Positions 27,991-37,500 of a DNA stretch of 64,000 bases are shown piece by piece. The DNA is from QHXN01 sp963785125. GTDB taxonomy: Bacteria; Acidobacteriota; Blastocatellia; Pyrinomonadales; Pyrinomonadaceae. Under the pieces are notes generated by a model. That model ran no database searches, had not been told where the DNA came from, and worked only from the letters and a program-made list of their open reading frames with translations. Both the position numbers and the translations under genes were made by a program. Numbering within the stretch: position 1 is the first letter of the stretch; each line of letters starts with the position of its first letter. The DNA lies in the NCBI GenBank assembly GCA_963785125.1, contig CAWATU010000007.1, positions 1,054,001-1,118,000 on the forward strand. The letters are read 5' to 3'.

Positions 27991-28066
27991 AACCACCGCA
28001 GACACAGAGACACGGCTCGTTGAGTTATCAACTCAATGAGCCGTGTCTCTGTGTCTTGCGGTGGTT
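27991..28066. repeat. Intergenic long hairpin, CCACNGCAGACACAGAGACACGG class
   Basis: AACCACCGCAGACACAG... at 27991-28026 pairs with 28030-28066 over about 36 bp with one mismatch and one gap and only a three-base loop (ATC). It sits between convergent boxB and MFS genes, touching the MFS stop, and could stop transcription from both sides. Almost the same arm sequence recurs at 62832-62905. Confidence 0.94.
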
Positions 28067-29330
28067 ACTTCTCTTGTTCGAGCCTGCGGCTCCCGAGCCA
28101 GAGCAACAGCGCGGCGAGCGCCGAGGCGAGGGGGCAGATCAGCATACCGTAGCGCATGACCTGTGGGTTCGTGCCTGCGCCGAGCGCGTCGTTGACGCGT
28201 CCGATGAGCGGCCCGCCGATGCCGTAGGCCGCAATGGTGACGGTGAAGAAGTAGATGGCGACGCCGAGGCCCCGCAGGTGCGGCCCGGCGATGTCATGCA
28301 CGTCGGCCGCCGCCGGCCCGACCCACATCAGCGCCACGCCGAGCAGCACGAAGTTCGACAGGATGAGCAGCCAGACGTTGCCGCTAAAGAGCAGCGCCAG
28401 CCACAACGGCACCGTGATTAACGCGCACGCGGCGCTGAAGAGCATCCGCCCCCCGCGCCCGCGCCTGCGCAGGCGGTCGGCGAGTATGCCACCCAGAATC
28501 GTCCCCGGCACGCCCGCCAACACCGACAACGCCCCCGCCCAGTTCCCGATGAGTTGCAGCGGGAGGCCGTGGACGCGGTTGAAGAAGAGCGGCCCCCAGA
28601 TCGAGAGTTGGTTCGCCGCGAGCCCGAACAGCGCGTAGCCCGCGTAGTGGTAGCGCAGCGCCGAAGACTTGAACAGCACCTTCCAGTCACGCGACGTATA
28701 CGAGGGCGCGGTCGCGCCTTCGGTCTGCCCGCGCCGCGCCTCCCTGAGTGAAAGCACGAAGAGGCACATCACGAGGCCCGGGAAGCCGAGCAGGTAGAAC
28801 GCCCAGCGCCAGCCGTACGCTGCCCCGACCTGCCCGCCGAGGAAGAAGGCCAGCCCGCCCCCGATTGCGATACCGGACGAGTAGACCGACTGCACCGTCG
28901 CGCGCATCCGCGGCGGGAAGTAATCGGAGAGCAGAGAGAGCGCCGCCGGCCCCAGCGTCGCCTCGCCCACGCCCACCATCACGCGGCAGACGAAGAGCGA
29001 CCAGAAGCCCGCAGCGAACCCGGTCAACCCCGAGAAGAGGCTCCACACCCCGAGTCCCGCGGCAATGAGCCACTTGCGCTTCACGCGGTCGGCCATCCGC
29101 CCGAAGGGGATGCCGAGCACTGTGTAGAAGACGGCGAAGGAGGCGGAGCCCAGCAGCCCCAGCTCGAAGTCGGTGAACTTCATCTCCTGCCGGATTGGCG
29201 GCAACAGGATGAAGACCAGCACGCGGTCGAGGAAGTTCAGCACGTAGACCAGCGTCAGCACGCCCAGCGCGTACCACGAGTGCGCGGGTATCCTCTCGAC
29301 CTCGGCCGGCTTCGCGGTCGCTTCAGACAT
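28065..29330 (-). CDS. MFS transporter (spinster-like)
   Basis: A 421-aa major-facilitator permease with about 12 membrane helices. The motif A loop FGRMADRVKRKW lies after helix 2, and ALSLLSDYFPPRMRAT follows helix 4, as in bacterial spinster-type sugar or organic-anion transporters. The C-terminus is basic and cytoplasmic. It is the last gene of a minus-strand acyl-metabolism set: its ATG overlaps the end of the MaoC gene by 8 bp, suggesting translational coupling. The substrate is unknown; a lipid-like or aromatic acid is a guess from neighbours. Confidence 0.88.
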   Translation of the reverse strand: MSEATAKPAEVERIPAHSWYALGVLTLVYVLNFLDRVLVFILLPPIRQEMKFTDFELGLLGSASFAVFYTVLGIPFGRMADRVKRKWLIAAGLGVWSLFSGLTGFAAGFWSLFVCRVMVGVGEATLGPAALSLLSDYFPPRMRATVQSVYSSGIAIGGGLAFFLGGQVGAAYGWRWAFYLLGFPGLVMCLFVLSLREARRGQTEGATAPSYTSRDWKVLFKSSALRYHYAGYALFGLAANQLSIWGPLFFNRVHGLPLQLIGNWAGALSVLAGVPGTILGGILADRLRRRGRGGRMLFSAACALITVPLWLALLFSGNVWLLILSNFVLLGVALMWVGPAAADVHDIAGPHLRGLGVAIYFFTVTIAAYGIGGPLIGRVNDALGAGTNPQVMRYGMLICPLASALAALLLWLGSRRLEQEK

Positions 29331-29736
29331 TCGCCTGAACTCTCGGCAAGAGGACGACGGCCTCGCCCTCGACGACGCGCTCGCCGCGCTCGTTGGTGCA
29401 GACCGTCTCCAACGTGACGACGGGCTTGTCCTCGCGCACGCTCTTGACCGTCACGCGCGCGGTGACGATGTCGCCGAGGAAGACGGGCGCAGTGAACTTG
29501 AGCGTCTGACTCAGGTAGACCGTGCCGCGGCCGGGCAGCTCGTTCGCCAGCACGGCCGAGATGAGCGACGCGCCGAGCATCCCGTGCGCGATGCGGCGGC
29601 CAAAGCGCGTCTGCGCGGCGTACTCCTCGTCGAGGTGGACGGGGTTGCGGTCGCCGGTCAGCTCGGCAAAGGCGCGCACGTCCTCGTCCGCGATGGTCTT
29701 CCGCATCTCCGCGGAGTCGCCGACTTTCAGATTCAT
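29323..29736 (-). CDS. MaoC-like (R)-specific enoyl-CoA hydratase
   Basis: A 137-aa single hot-dog protein of the MaoC/PhaJ family, which hydrates trans-2-enoyl-CoA. The catalytic segment FAELTGDRNPVHLDEEYAAQ carries the Asp and His, and RFGRRIAHGML follows on the central helix. The ATG at 29736 is chosen because GGGAGA lies just upstream and the protein then has the family length; the open frame goes on to 29826. It overlaps the MFS start by 8 bp and begins 17 bp after the hydrolase gene, so it is surely in the same operon. Confidence 0.92.
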   Translation of the reverse strand: MNLKVGDSAEMRKTIADEDVRAFAELTGDRNPVHLDEEYAAQTRFGRRIAHGMLGASLISAVLANELPGRGTVYLSQTLKFTAPVFLGDIVTARVTVKSVREDKPVVTLETVCTNERGERVVEGEAVVLLPRVQANV

Positions 29737-29753
29737 ACGGTTCTCCCGCCTGC

Positions 29754-30626
29754 TCACTGCGAAAGGAATTTCAGCACGGCCGCGTTGAACTCCACGGCCT
29801 TCTCGACCTGCGGGACGTGGCCGCAACTGTCGAAGACGAGCATCTGCGCCGAGGGCAGTTCGCGCTTGAACCGCTCGCCCTCGCGCGCGAGCGGCGTCAG
29901 CCCGTCCTCCCGCCCCCAGACGAGCAGGACGGGTTGCTTGACGGCGGAGAGCTTGCCGTCGAGCATGTCGTCGCCGCGATAGATGGACTCGACGAGCCGC
30001 TGGATGGTGTAGCCGTCGCCCGCCGACAAACGCTGCGCCAGCAGCACGTCCACGGCCGCGTCCGACTTGAACATCGGGTTGAAGAAGACGAGGTTGGCGA
30101 GCCGCTTCATCTCGTCGCGCGTCGAGGGGTTCAGGCCCGCCAGCGCGTTGAGGTCGAACTCCTTCGGCGGCGCAAACCCCGCTGCGTCCACCAGCACCAG
30201 CCGTTCAACTTTAGACGGATACTTCAACGTATAGAGCGCGGCGACCCAGCCGCCCATCGAGTTCCCGACGAGCGTCGCGCGCTCGACCTTCAGCTCGGCG
30301 AGGAACTTGTCGAGGAAGTCAACGTAGGTGCCGATGCGGTAGTTGATGAAGGGCTTATCTGACTGGCCGAAGCCGACCTGGTCGGGGACGATGACGCGGA
30401 ACTTCTGCGCGAGCGCGGGCGTGTTGAAGACCCAGTTCGTAGAGTTCCCGCCCAGCCCGTGCAGCAGGACGACGACGGGGCCGCTGCCCGCCTCCACGTA
30501 CTTGATCTTCTGCCCGAAGACGACCGCCTCCTTCTGCTGTTGCGGCGCAGGAGTTTGAGCGGCGGCGCTCGCCGCGAGGCAGAGCGTGAACAGGAATGCG
30601 AACAACGCGCGTCTGGATTGCTTCAT
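29754..30626 (-). CDS. Alpha/beta hydrolase, exported
   Basis: A 290-aa hydrolase with a Sec signal peptide (MKQSRRALFAFLFTLCLAASAAAQ, cleavage after AAA or AAQ; key part only). The nucleophile elbow is LVGNSMGG (Ser123), the oxyanion loop LLHGLGGN, and the catalytic His is in SCGHVPQVEK near the end; the Asp is likely in VWGREDGLTP. The fold is like meta-cleavage hydrolases and esterases, but export suggests it acts on an outside substrate such as an ester. It lies between the acyl-CoA ligase gene and the MaoC gene in one operon. Confidence 0.9.
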   Translation of the reverse strand: MKQSRRALFAFLFTLCLAASAAAQTPAPQQQKEAVVFGQKIKYVEAGSGPVVVLLHGLGGNSTNWVFNTPALAQKFRVIVPDQVGFGQSDKPFINYRIGTYVDFLDKFLAELKVERATLVGNSMGGWVAALYTLKYPSKVERLVLVDAAGFAPPKEFDLNALAGLNPSTRDEMKRLANLVFFNPMFKSDAAVDVLLAQRLSAGDGYTIQRLVESIYRGDDMLDGKLSAVKQPVLLVWGREDGLTPLAREGERFKRELPSAQMLVFDSCGHVPQVEKAVEFNAAVLKFLSQ

Positions 30627-30652
30627 TGTGTGACTCCTCGAAGTAAGAACAT

Positions 30653-32440
30653 TTACGCGTAGAGGCCCTGCAACACTTCGCGGAAGTTGCGCGCCACCAC
30701 ATCGCGCTTGAGCTTGAGCGTGGGCGTGACCTCTTCGAGGTCGGGTCGAAAGTCGCGAGGGAGTATGACAAAACGCCTGACCGACTCGCTCGAAGAGACG
30801 CGGCGGTTGGCGGAGTCGATGATGTTGGAGACGAGGTCGCGCATCTCCGCGGACGCGGCCAGTTCCTCGAAGCCTGCATAAGCAATCCCGCGCGCCCGCG
30901 CGTGCTCCTCGGCCTCCTGCGGGTTGAGCGTGACGAGCGCGACGAGGTAGCTGCGGCCGTCGCCGTGGACGTAGGCGTGGCTGACGAGGTGATGCTCCTT
31001 AATCATGTTCTCAAGGAGCGCGGGCGCGACGTTCTTCCCCGTCGAGAGCACTATCAACTCTTTCTTCCTCCCCGTGATCTTGAGAAAGCCGTCGGCGTCC
31101 TGCTCCCCGATGTCGCCCGTCAGGAGCCAGCCGTCGCGCATCACCTCGGCTGTCTTGTCGGGCTCCCTGTAGTACCCCGAGAACATCATCTCGCTCCGCA
31201 CGAGTATTTCGCCGTCGGCCTCTATCCGCACTTCGCAGCCGGGCATCGGCGGCCCCACGGTGCCGAACTTGTATCTGTCGGGAAGGTTGAAAGCGACGCA
31301 GACGTTCTCCGTCAGGCCGTAGGCTTGCAGTATCGGTAGCCCCGCGGCGGCGAAGAACTCCGCCACCTCCAGCGGCAGAGGCGCGCCGCCCGAGGTCGCA
31401 ACCCGCACGCGCCCGCCGAAGTAGTCCTTGACGCGCTGTAGGACGGGGAGCGCGCTCGACTCGTATTCGTCGAGTAACTCGACCGGGATTTCCTGCTTCG
31501 ATTGACGCAGGCGCACGACGCGCCGCCCCACCTCCAACGCTTCGAGGAAGCGCCGCCGCACCTCTTCCGTCTCACGTTCGAGGTCTGACATGACGCGCGC
31601 ATGAATCTTCTCGAAGAAGCGCGGGAGTGAGGCGAAGACCGTCGGGCGCACTTCGAGCATGTACTGCCCGAGCTTCATCAAATCGTCCACGAAGTATGCG
31701 GGCGTGCCCGCGTAGAGACGGTTGTAGAGCCCCGAGATGCGCTCGGCGACGTGGCAGAAGGGCAGGTAGGAGAACGCAACGTCTGTGTCGTAGACCGGCA
31801 CGACGCCGCGCAGAGACTCGACGCTGCCCAAGATGTAGCGGTGGCTCAGACACGCGCCCTTCGGCAGCCCCGTCGTCCCCGAAGTGTAGACCATGACGGC
31901 CGTGTCGTCGGCGCGCGCGCCTTCCGCGCGTTCGCGCAAGGAAGCCGCGGTCTCTTCCCTTCTCTCCGCGCCGAGGCGCAGGAACTCTGCGAAGCTCACA
32001 ACGCCCGCGCGGCCCCGCGCGGCCTCCGCGTCGAGCACGACGAACCGCTTGACCTTCGTCAAGCCCTCCCGCACGCTCAGCAGCTTCTCTAACTGCGCCG
32101 CCGTGTCCGCGAAGACGAACTCCGCGTCCGAGTGCTCGATGATGTAGCGGCACTGCTCCGCGCTGCTCGTCGGGTAGAGCCCGCACGAAACCCCGCCCGC
32201 CGCGATGATACCGAGGTCGCACACGGGCCACTCCGGTACGTTCCCCATCAGCACGCACACCGTCGCCCCGCGCGTCAGGCCCGACGCCAGCAGCGCCGAA
32301 GCGACCGCGTGCGCGTCTGCGCCGAACTGCTCCCACGAAGTTCCGCGCCACTCCGCCCCGCGGCGCATGTAGAACACGTCGCGCCCCGCGTACTCCGCGA
32401 CGCGCTCGCGGAAGAGTGCGTAAATGTTGGGGTACTTCAT
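30653..32440 (-). CDS. Long-chain acyl-CoA synthetase (AMP-binding)
   Basis: A 595-aa adenylate-forming ligase of the FAA1 type, forming acyl-CoA from a carboxylic acid, ATP and CoA. The phosphate loop is MVYTSGTTGLPKGA. Other core motifs are FSYLPFCHVAER, LQAYGLTENVCVAFN, GWLLTGDIGEQDADGFLKITGRKKE (two parts) and the C-terminal STGKNVAPALLEN. The shape fits long-chain or aromatic acids. It has the Leu/Thr-rich membrane-linked style of bacterial FadD15-like enzymes and no signal. It may be benzoate-independent of the box cluster. A 326-bp repeat-rich gap separates it from the FabH-like gene upstream. Confidence 0.92.
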   Translation of the reverse strand: MKYPNIYALFRERVAEYAGRDVFYMRRGAEWRGTSWEQFGADAHAVASALLASGLTRGATVCVLMGNVPEWPVCDLGIIAAGGVSCGLYPTSSAEQCRYIIEHSDAEFVFADTAAQLEKLLSVREGLTKVKRFVVLDAEAARGRAGVVSFAEFLRLGAERREETAASLRERAEGARADDTAVMVYTSGTTGLPKGACLSHRYILGSVESLRGVVPVYDTDVAFSYLPFCHVAERISGLYNRLYAGTPAYFVDDLMKLGQYMLEVRPTVFASLPRFFEKIHARVMSDLERETEEVRRRFLEALEVGRRVVRLRQSKQEIPVELLDEYESSALPVLQRVKDYFGGRVRVATSGGAPLPLEVAEFFAAAGLPILQAYGLTENVCVAFNLPDRYKFGTVGPPMPGCEVRIEADGEILVRSEMMFSGYYREPDKTAEVMRDGWLLTGDIGEQDADGFLKITGRKKELIVLSTGKNVAPALLENMIKEHHLVSHAYVHGDGRSYLVALVTLNPQEAEEHARARGIAYAGFEELAASAEMRDLVSNIIDSANRRVSSSESVRRFVILPRDFRPDLEEVTPTLKLKRDVVARNFREVLQGLYA

Positions 32441-32479
32441 ATTTCCCGGTCTGTTACTTCGCCGCGCGCCGTAATTCCT

Positions 32480-32766
32480 TCATTGCAGGCTGTGTTACGT
32501 TCCTGCAACGCTTGCGAGGCTTATTGCAGCGCGTGTTCCCTTATTGCAGGCTGTGCTTCCCTTATTGCAGCGCGTGTTGCGTTCCTGCAACGCGTGCATA
32601 CGTCATTGCAGGGCGTGCATACGTCGTTGCAGAGCGTGCATACGTCATTGCAGGCCGTGTTCCTTTATTGCAGGACGTGCATTCGTCATTGCAGGCTCTG
32701 CAATGACGGAACAGCGCGTGTTTTCTTTATTGCAGCGCGTGTTACGACGCAGCAGCGCCTGCTTCC
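32480..32766. repeat. Intergenic 21-nt tandem array, ATTGCAGNGCGTG type
   Basis: About twelve units of 20-22 nt with the core TTGCAG followed by (G/C)(G/C)CGTG, for example CGTCATTGCAGGGCGTGCATA and CGTCGTTGCAGAGCGTGCATA. Some units have TCCTGCAACG instead, which is the opposite-strand form of the TTGCAGG core. There is no spacer structure as in CRISPR. The block fills the gap between the FabH-like stop and the acyl-CoA ligase start; frames are open on both strands but look like repeat artefacts. Confidence 0.88.
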
Positions 32767-33756
32767 CTACCAGCGGAACGCCGCGCAGGCCATGTTGAGG
32801 CCGCCGCCGGAGGCGCACATGACGAAGACATCGCCGTCCTTCAGCTTCCCTTCCCGCACGGCGTCGTCCAAGACCATCGGGATGCAGGCCGAGCCTGTGT
32901 AGCCCCACTTGCCCATAACCGTGTGTGTGCGCTCCCAGGGAAGCTTCATCTTCTCCAACACGAACTTGATGGTGCTCAGGTTGACCTGCGTGAAGAGAAA
33001 GAGCGACACATCGTCCTGCGTCAGTCCGGCCTTCGCCAGTACGTCGCCGACGATGGCGGGCCACCCTTCGGTGTTGACCTCGGCCGGGTACTTCTTGGCG
33101 AAGCGGAGTTTCTGCCAGACGCCCTCGCGCAGCACCTCTTCGGTAACGGGCATCCGCGTGCCGCCCGCGTAGATTCCCATGTGGTCGTGGTAGCTCCCCT
33201 CCGCGACGAGTTTGGACGCGAGGAAGCCGGGCCGCTCTTCGTCTGCGCGCAGGACGACCGCCCCCGCGCCGTCGGCAAAGATGGTCGCCGTCTTCTTGTC
33301 CGCCCAGTCGAGGTACTTCGACATGGCGTAGGCGCCGACGACGAGGACGCGCCTGTACGCCGAGTCGGCGATGATGTACTTCGACGCCGTGTCGAGCGCC
33401 GTGACGAAGCCCGCGCACGCGCAGTTCAAATCGAACGTGCCGGCGCGCTTCGCACCCAGACGGTGCTGCACGACGACCGACGTGGCGGGAGAGATGTACT
33501 CGGGCGTGTCGGTGGCGAGCACGACGAGGTCTAACTCTTCCGCCGCGACGCCCGCCGCGTCGAGCGCGCGGCGCGCGGCCTCCGTGGCGAGGTCGGCCGT
33601 GCTCTCGTCTTCGGCGCAGACGTGCCGCTCGCGTATGCCGAGCACGTTCGAGACGAACTCGTCCACGTCCTCGCCGAGCATACGGCCGAGGTCTGCGTTA
33701 GTCAGGACTTTCTCGGGCACATACGAACCCGTTCCGATGATGCGTGCGTAGGTCAT
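32767..33756 (-). CDS. 3-oxoacyl-ACP synthase III-like protein with altered triad
   Basis: A 329-aa thiolase-fold protein of the KAS III/FabH family. The nucleophile is Cys114 in NCACAGF. FADGAGAVVLRADE matches the conserved glycine motif. But the catalytic His of the HQAN motif is replaced (FLFTQVNLSTI, Thr256) and the catalytic Asn of the GNTS motif is Tyr286 (GYTGSAC). It may therefore not decarboxylate malonyl-ACP, but could do acyl transfer or ester formation, as some FabH relatives do. It is upstream of the acyl-CoA ligase and downstream of an alpha/beta hydrolase gene, 26 bp away. Confidence 0.9.
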   Translation of the reverse strand: MTYARIIGTGSYVPEKVLTNADLGRMLGEDVDEFVSNVLGIRERHVCAEDESTADLATEAARRALDAAGVAAEELDLVVLATDTPEYISPATSVVVQHRLGAKRAGTFDLNCACAGFVTALDTASKYIIADSAYRRVLVVGAYAMSKYLDWADKKTATIFADGAGAVVLRADEERPGFLASKLVAEGSYHDHMGIYAGGTRMPVTEEVLREGVWQKLRFAKKYPAEVNTEGWPAIVGDVLAKAGLTQDDVSLFLFTQVNLSTIKFVLEKMKLPWERTHTVMGKWGYTGSACIPMVLDDAVREGKLKDGDVFVMCASGGGLNMACAAFRW

Positions 33757-33782
33757 TTGGAGGACGTTCGGATGAAAGAAGA

Positions 33783-34580
33783 TTATAAACCTTCGATGAA
33801 TTCGACGACCGCGCGATTGAATTCCCGTGGCCGTTCGATGAAGAAAGTGTGGCTGCCGCCCTCGACGATGCGGAGCGCGGCGCCGGGGATGGCGGCGGCG
33901 AGATTGAGAGAGTTCTCGTGCGGAACGATCACGTCCGCGTCGCCGGTGATGACGAGCGTCGGGACGTTTATCGCGCCGACGCGCGCCGCGGCGTCGAAGG
34001 CGACCGCCGCCTGTAGCTGCCGCAGGTAGGCGTGCTCGTGTACGTCATTCTCCGCGCGCAGATTGATGACGCGCTCGACCTCTGCGGGCTCCTCCTCGAC
34101 GAAACGCGGCGAGAAGGCGAGCAGCAGATTCTCCCGCACGCGCTCCTCCGTGTTGAGCCTCTTCGTCGAAGCGATGGCCGCGAGCGTCTCGGGCGCGGGC
34201 GGGACGTGCCCCGCGCCGCCGTAACTCGTGCAGCACAGGACGAGCGAGCGCGTGCGCTCGGGGTGCGCCAGCGCGAACTCCTGCGCGACGAAGCCGCCGA
34301 AGCTCGCGCCGAGCACATGCGCGCGCTCGACCTGCAACGCTTCCAACAGCGCGGCGAGGTCGTCGGCTAAGTCGCGCATCGTGAACGGCCCGTCTGGGGC
34401 CTCGGAGCGCGCCACGCCGCGCGGGTCGAAGACGATGGTGCGAAACCGCTCAGCGAACGCGGGGACTTGTCGATACCAAATCCACAACCCCGTGCCGAAG
34501 CCCGGCACGAGCACGAGCGGCTCACCCCGCCCGTGCTCCTCGTAATAAAGCTCTACGCCCCTGACATTAACTTTCGGCAT
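33783..34580 (-). CDS. Alpha/beta hydrolase, cytoplasmic
   Basis: A 265-aa hydrolase without a signal peptide. The nucleophile elbow is LGASFGGF (Ser93); the oxyanion region is LVPGFGTGLW; a likely acid is in TGDADVIVP and the His in GGSHTFF near the end. This resembles the 3-oxoadipate enol-lactonase/haloperoxidase-like group, but lacks decisive markers. It begins 9 bp after the receptor gene stop and ends 26 bp before the FabH-like gene, so it belongs to the TonB-receptor operon. Substrate unknown. Confidence 0.9.
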   Translation of the reverse strand: MPKVNVRGVELYYEEHGRGEPLVLVPGFGTGLWIWYRQVPAFAERFRTIVFDPRGVARSEAPDGPFTMRDLADDLAALLEALQVERAHVLGASFGGFVAQEFALAHPERTRSLVLCCTSYGGAGHVPPAPETLAAIASTKRLNTEERVRENLLLAFSPRFVEEEPAEVERVINLRAENDVHEHAYLRQLQAAVAFDAAARVGAINVPTLVITGDADVIVPHENSLNLAAAIPGAALRIVEGGSHTFFIERPREFNRAVVEFIEGL

Positions 34581-34588
34581 CTGTCCGC

Positions 34589-37500
34589 CTAGAAGTTTAA
34601 CTTAAAGGCGAACTGGATGACGCGCGGGCCGGCGCTGGTCTGCGTGATGCGGCCGAAGGTCGCGGGCACAGAGATGTTGCTGTTCGGGTTGGCGAAGTTG
34701 GCCCAGTTGAAGAGATTGAAGAACTCTGTGCGGAACTCGCCGCGCACGGACTCCGTGAACGGTAGGTACTTGACGACGGAGAAGTCCACGTTCTTCTGCC
34801 CCGGCCCCGTCAGGATGTTGCGGCCGGTGTTGCCGAATGGCGCGCTCGGGTCGAAGAAGCCACCCGCGAGCGCCGAAGAGACGAAGGCCGTCGTGTTGAA
34901 GTACTGCGCCAGCCGCTCCTGCGTGCGGCCCGAACCCTCGATGCCGCCCGTGAAACCGGGACGGAAGTTCGCGCGCTGGATGGTGTTGTTGTCCGGCACC
35001 TGTATGACCGAGAAGGGCAGGCCCGTCTGCAACGTCACGATGCCGTTCACGCCCCAGTTGTTCAAGACCCAACGCGCCGCCGAGTCGTTGCCGACCAGAC
35101 CGGGCAGGTCGTAGACGAAGCTCGTCACGAAGCGATGCCTGCGGTCGAAGTCCGACGGGCCGCGGTTCGTCTTCCAGTTACGCTGGTCGCCGGGCGTCGA
35201 GACCAGCTCGTTGACCGTGCCGCCCGAATAGTAATCGACGGACTTGCCAAAGGTGTAGGCCGAGAGGAACTGCAACCCGCGGCTGAAACGCTTCGTCACG
35301 CTCAACTGAAGCGAGTCGTAGTGAGAGTTGGAAGAGGTCTGCACCTGCTGCAACCCGCCGGTCGCGTTCTTCTGCGCCGAGACGAACGGCCCGAACGGTG
35401 CGGCGAACGTGTTCGTCGCAGGATTGTAGATCGGCTGGTTGATGGTCAGGAGTTGCAGGAGCTTCGTCCCCTTCGACCCGACGTAGCCGACTTCGAGCAG
35501 GTAGTCGCGCGCGAACTCCCACTGCACGTTCGCGTTGTACTGCTGGATGTAGGGCGTCCGCATGTTCTGGTCGGGATAGACGCCGCTGATGAGAATGCCG
35601 AGCGGCGCGAGCGGACTCGGCACCGTCGCGTTGATGGGGAAAACGCCGGGCTGCGGCACCGCCGCGAACGGCGTTGCGAGCGGCGGGAAGACGCGGACAC
35701 CCAGACCCAGATACGGGAAGTTGAAGAGCGACGTGTTGGCGAAGCGCGTCGAGACGCGGTCGTAGTAGATGCCGTAGCCGGCGCGCGCGGCGAGAGTGCC
35801 GCTCTCGTTCAGACGATACGCGAAGCCGACGCGCGGCGCGAAGTTGTTCTTGTCCTGCGGGACGAGCGTGTCATCGACCGTCGGCACGCCGGGCAGAGGA
35901 TTCACGGCGTTGCCCGCCTGCACGAAGCCGTTCGGCGCTCCCGCCGGTGAAGCGAGCGTGCCCGAACGGAACTGCTCGGGGATGAAGTTGACGAGGCGCC
36001 CGTACTTCTCTTTGGGGAGCCCAAAGAAGTCGTAGCGCAGGCCCAGATTCAGCGTCAGGCGGTCTGTCAGCTTCACGTCGTCCTGCACGAAGCCCGCAAC
36101 GTCGTTGACACGGAACGCACGGTCGTAGACGCCCGAGCCGATGATGGAGACCGACTGGCCGAGCAGGAAGTTGGCGAATGTCGGGAAGATGAGCTGCCCG
36201 CGCGAGAAAGCGTTGAAGTAGAAGTTGACCTGCGAGCGCTTGTACTCGCCGCCCACCTTCAGGCGGTGACGACCCTTCACAATCGAGAGCGTGTCCTGAA
36301 AGTCGAACGTGTTGATGCGCGAAGACTGGTCGGCGAGCGGCGACGAGCCGAGCGTGAAGAGACCCGTCACCGTCAGCGTCGGCATGCCGGGGAAGAGGTT
36401 GCCGAGCGGGTTCGTGATGCCGAGCTGCTGCGCCGTGAAAGGCTCCTCGGGGACGGAGGTCACGCGCAGACGACTGAAGCCGAAGCGCGCCTGATTGATG
36501 ACTGCGGGGCTGAAGACGTACGTGTCCGTCAGAGACGAGAGCGTCTGGATGATGTCGAGGTCGCCGCCCGTGCCCGGCAACTGCTGCGGCCCGTTGCCGA
36601 GGCCGGCGAAGTTGTAGTTGGACTGGAACGTCGGGTTGCTCGCAAAGAAGTTCTTGGCCGAGAAGGTGTGCTTGCTCGAAATCGTCCAGTCCAGGTTGCC
36701 GTTGAACTGGTTCTCGCGGAAGGTCGAGATGCCCGACTGCGGCGAGAGTCCCGAGGCGGTCGTCGCCGAAGGAATCGCGAACCCGCCCCCGGGGAGCTGC
36801 GCGTTCAGGATGTTGACCGCGATGGGACTGATGTTGGCCGCGGGCAGACCGAACGCTGCCGCCAGCCCCGCGGCCGTGCGGTTGCTGTCGGTGAGTTGGA
36901 CGGGGATGACCGGGAACGTCAGACTGTTGTTGAGCGACGCGCCGTTGCGCTCGCGCGTGCCCTGGTACGAAGTGAAGAAGAAGAGCTTGTCCTGCACGAC
37001 GGGGCCGCCGAGCGTGCCGCCGAACTGCTTGCGCGTGAGCACCGGGCGCGGCCGTCCCGCCGAGTTGAGAAAGAAGTCGTTGGCGTTCAAAGAGTCGTCG
37101 CGGATGAAAGCGTAGATGTTGCCGTGGAACTCGCGCCCGCCGGACTTCGTGACGGCCTCGACGTTGCCGCCCGCGTTCCGGCCCTGCGAGGCGTCGTAGA
37201 GCGAGGTCTGGACGACGAACTCCTGAAGGCTGTCGGTCGCCGGGACGGCGATGTTCGGCGTCGAGTTGGTGCCGACGGAGTTGGCGTCGATGCCGTTGAT
37301 GCGGACGCTGTTTGAGGTCGTGCGCTGCCCGTTGACCGAGATGATCGAGTCGCCGCGCCCCAGTTCCGTGTTGTTCGAGACGCTGGCCGACGTGCCCGGC
37401 GAGAGCGTCAGGAGTTGCTGGAAGTTGCGCGTCGGCAGGGGCAACTGGCTGATGGCGCGGCTGTCGATGACGCGCCCGACCTGCGAGCTCTCCTGCTGGA

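Noticed and set aside
32480..32766. CRISPR array
   Set aside because: The 21-nt units are head-to-tail with drift and no unique spacers of constant length, and no cas gene is nearby.
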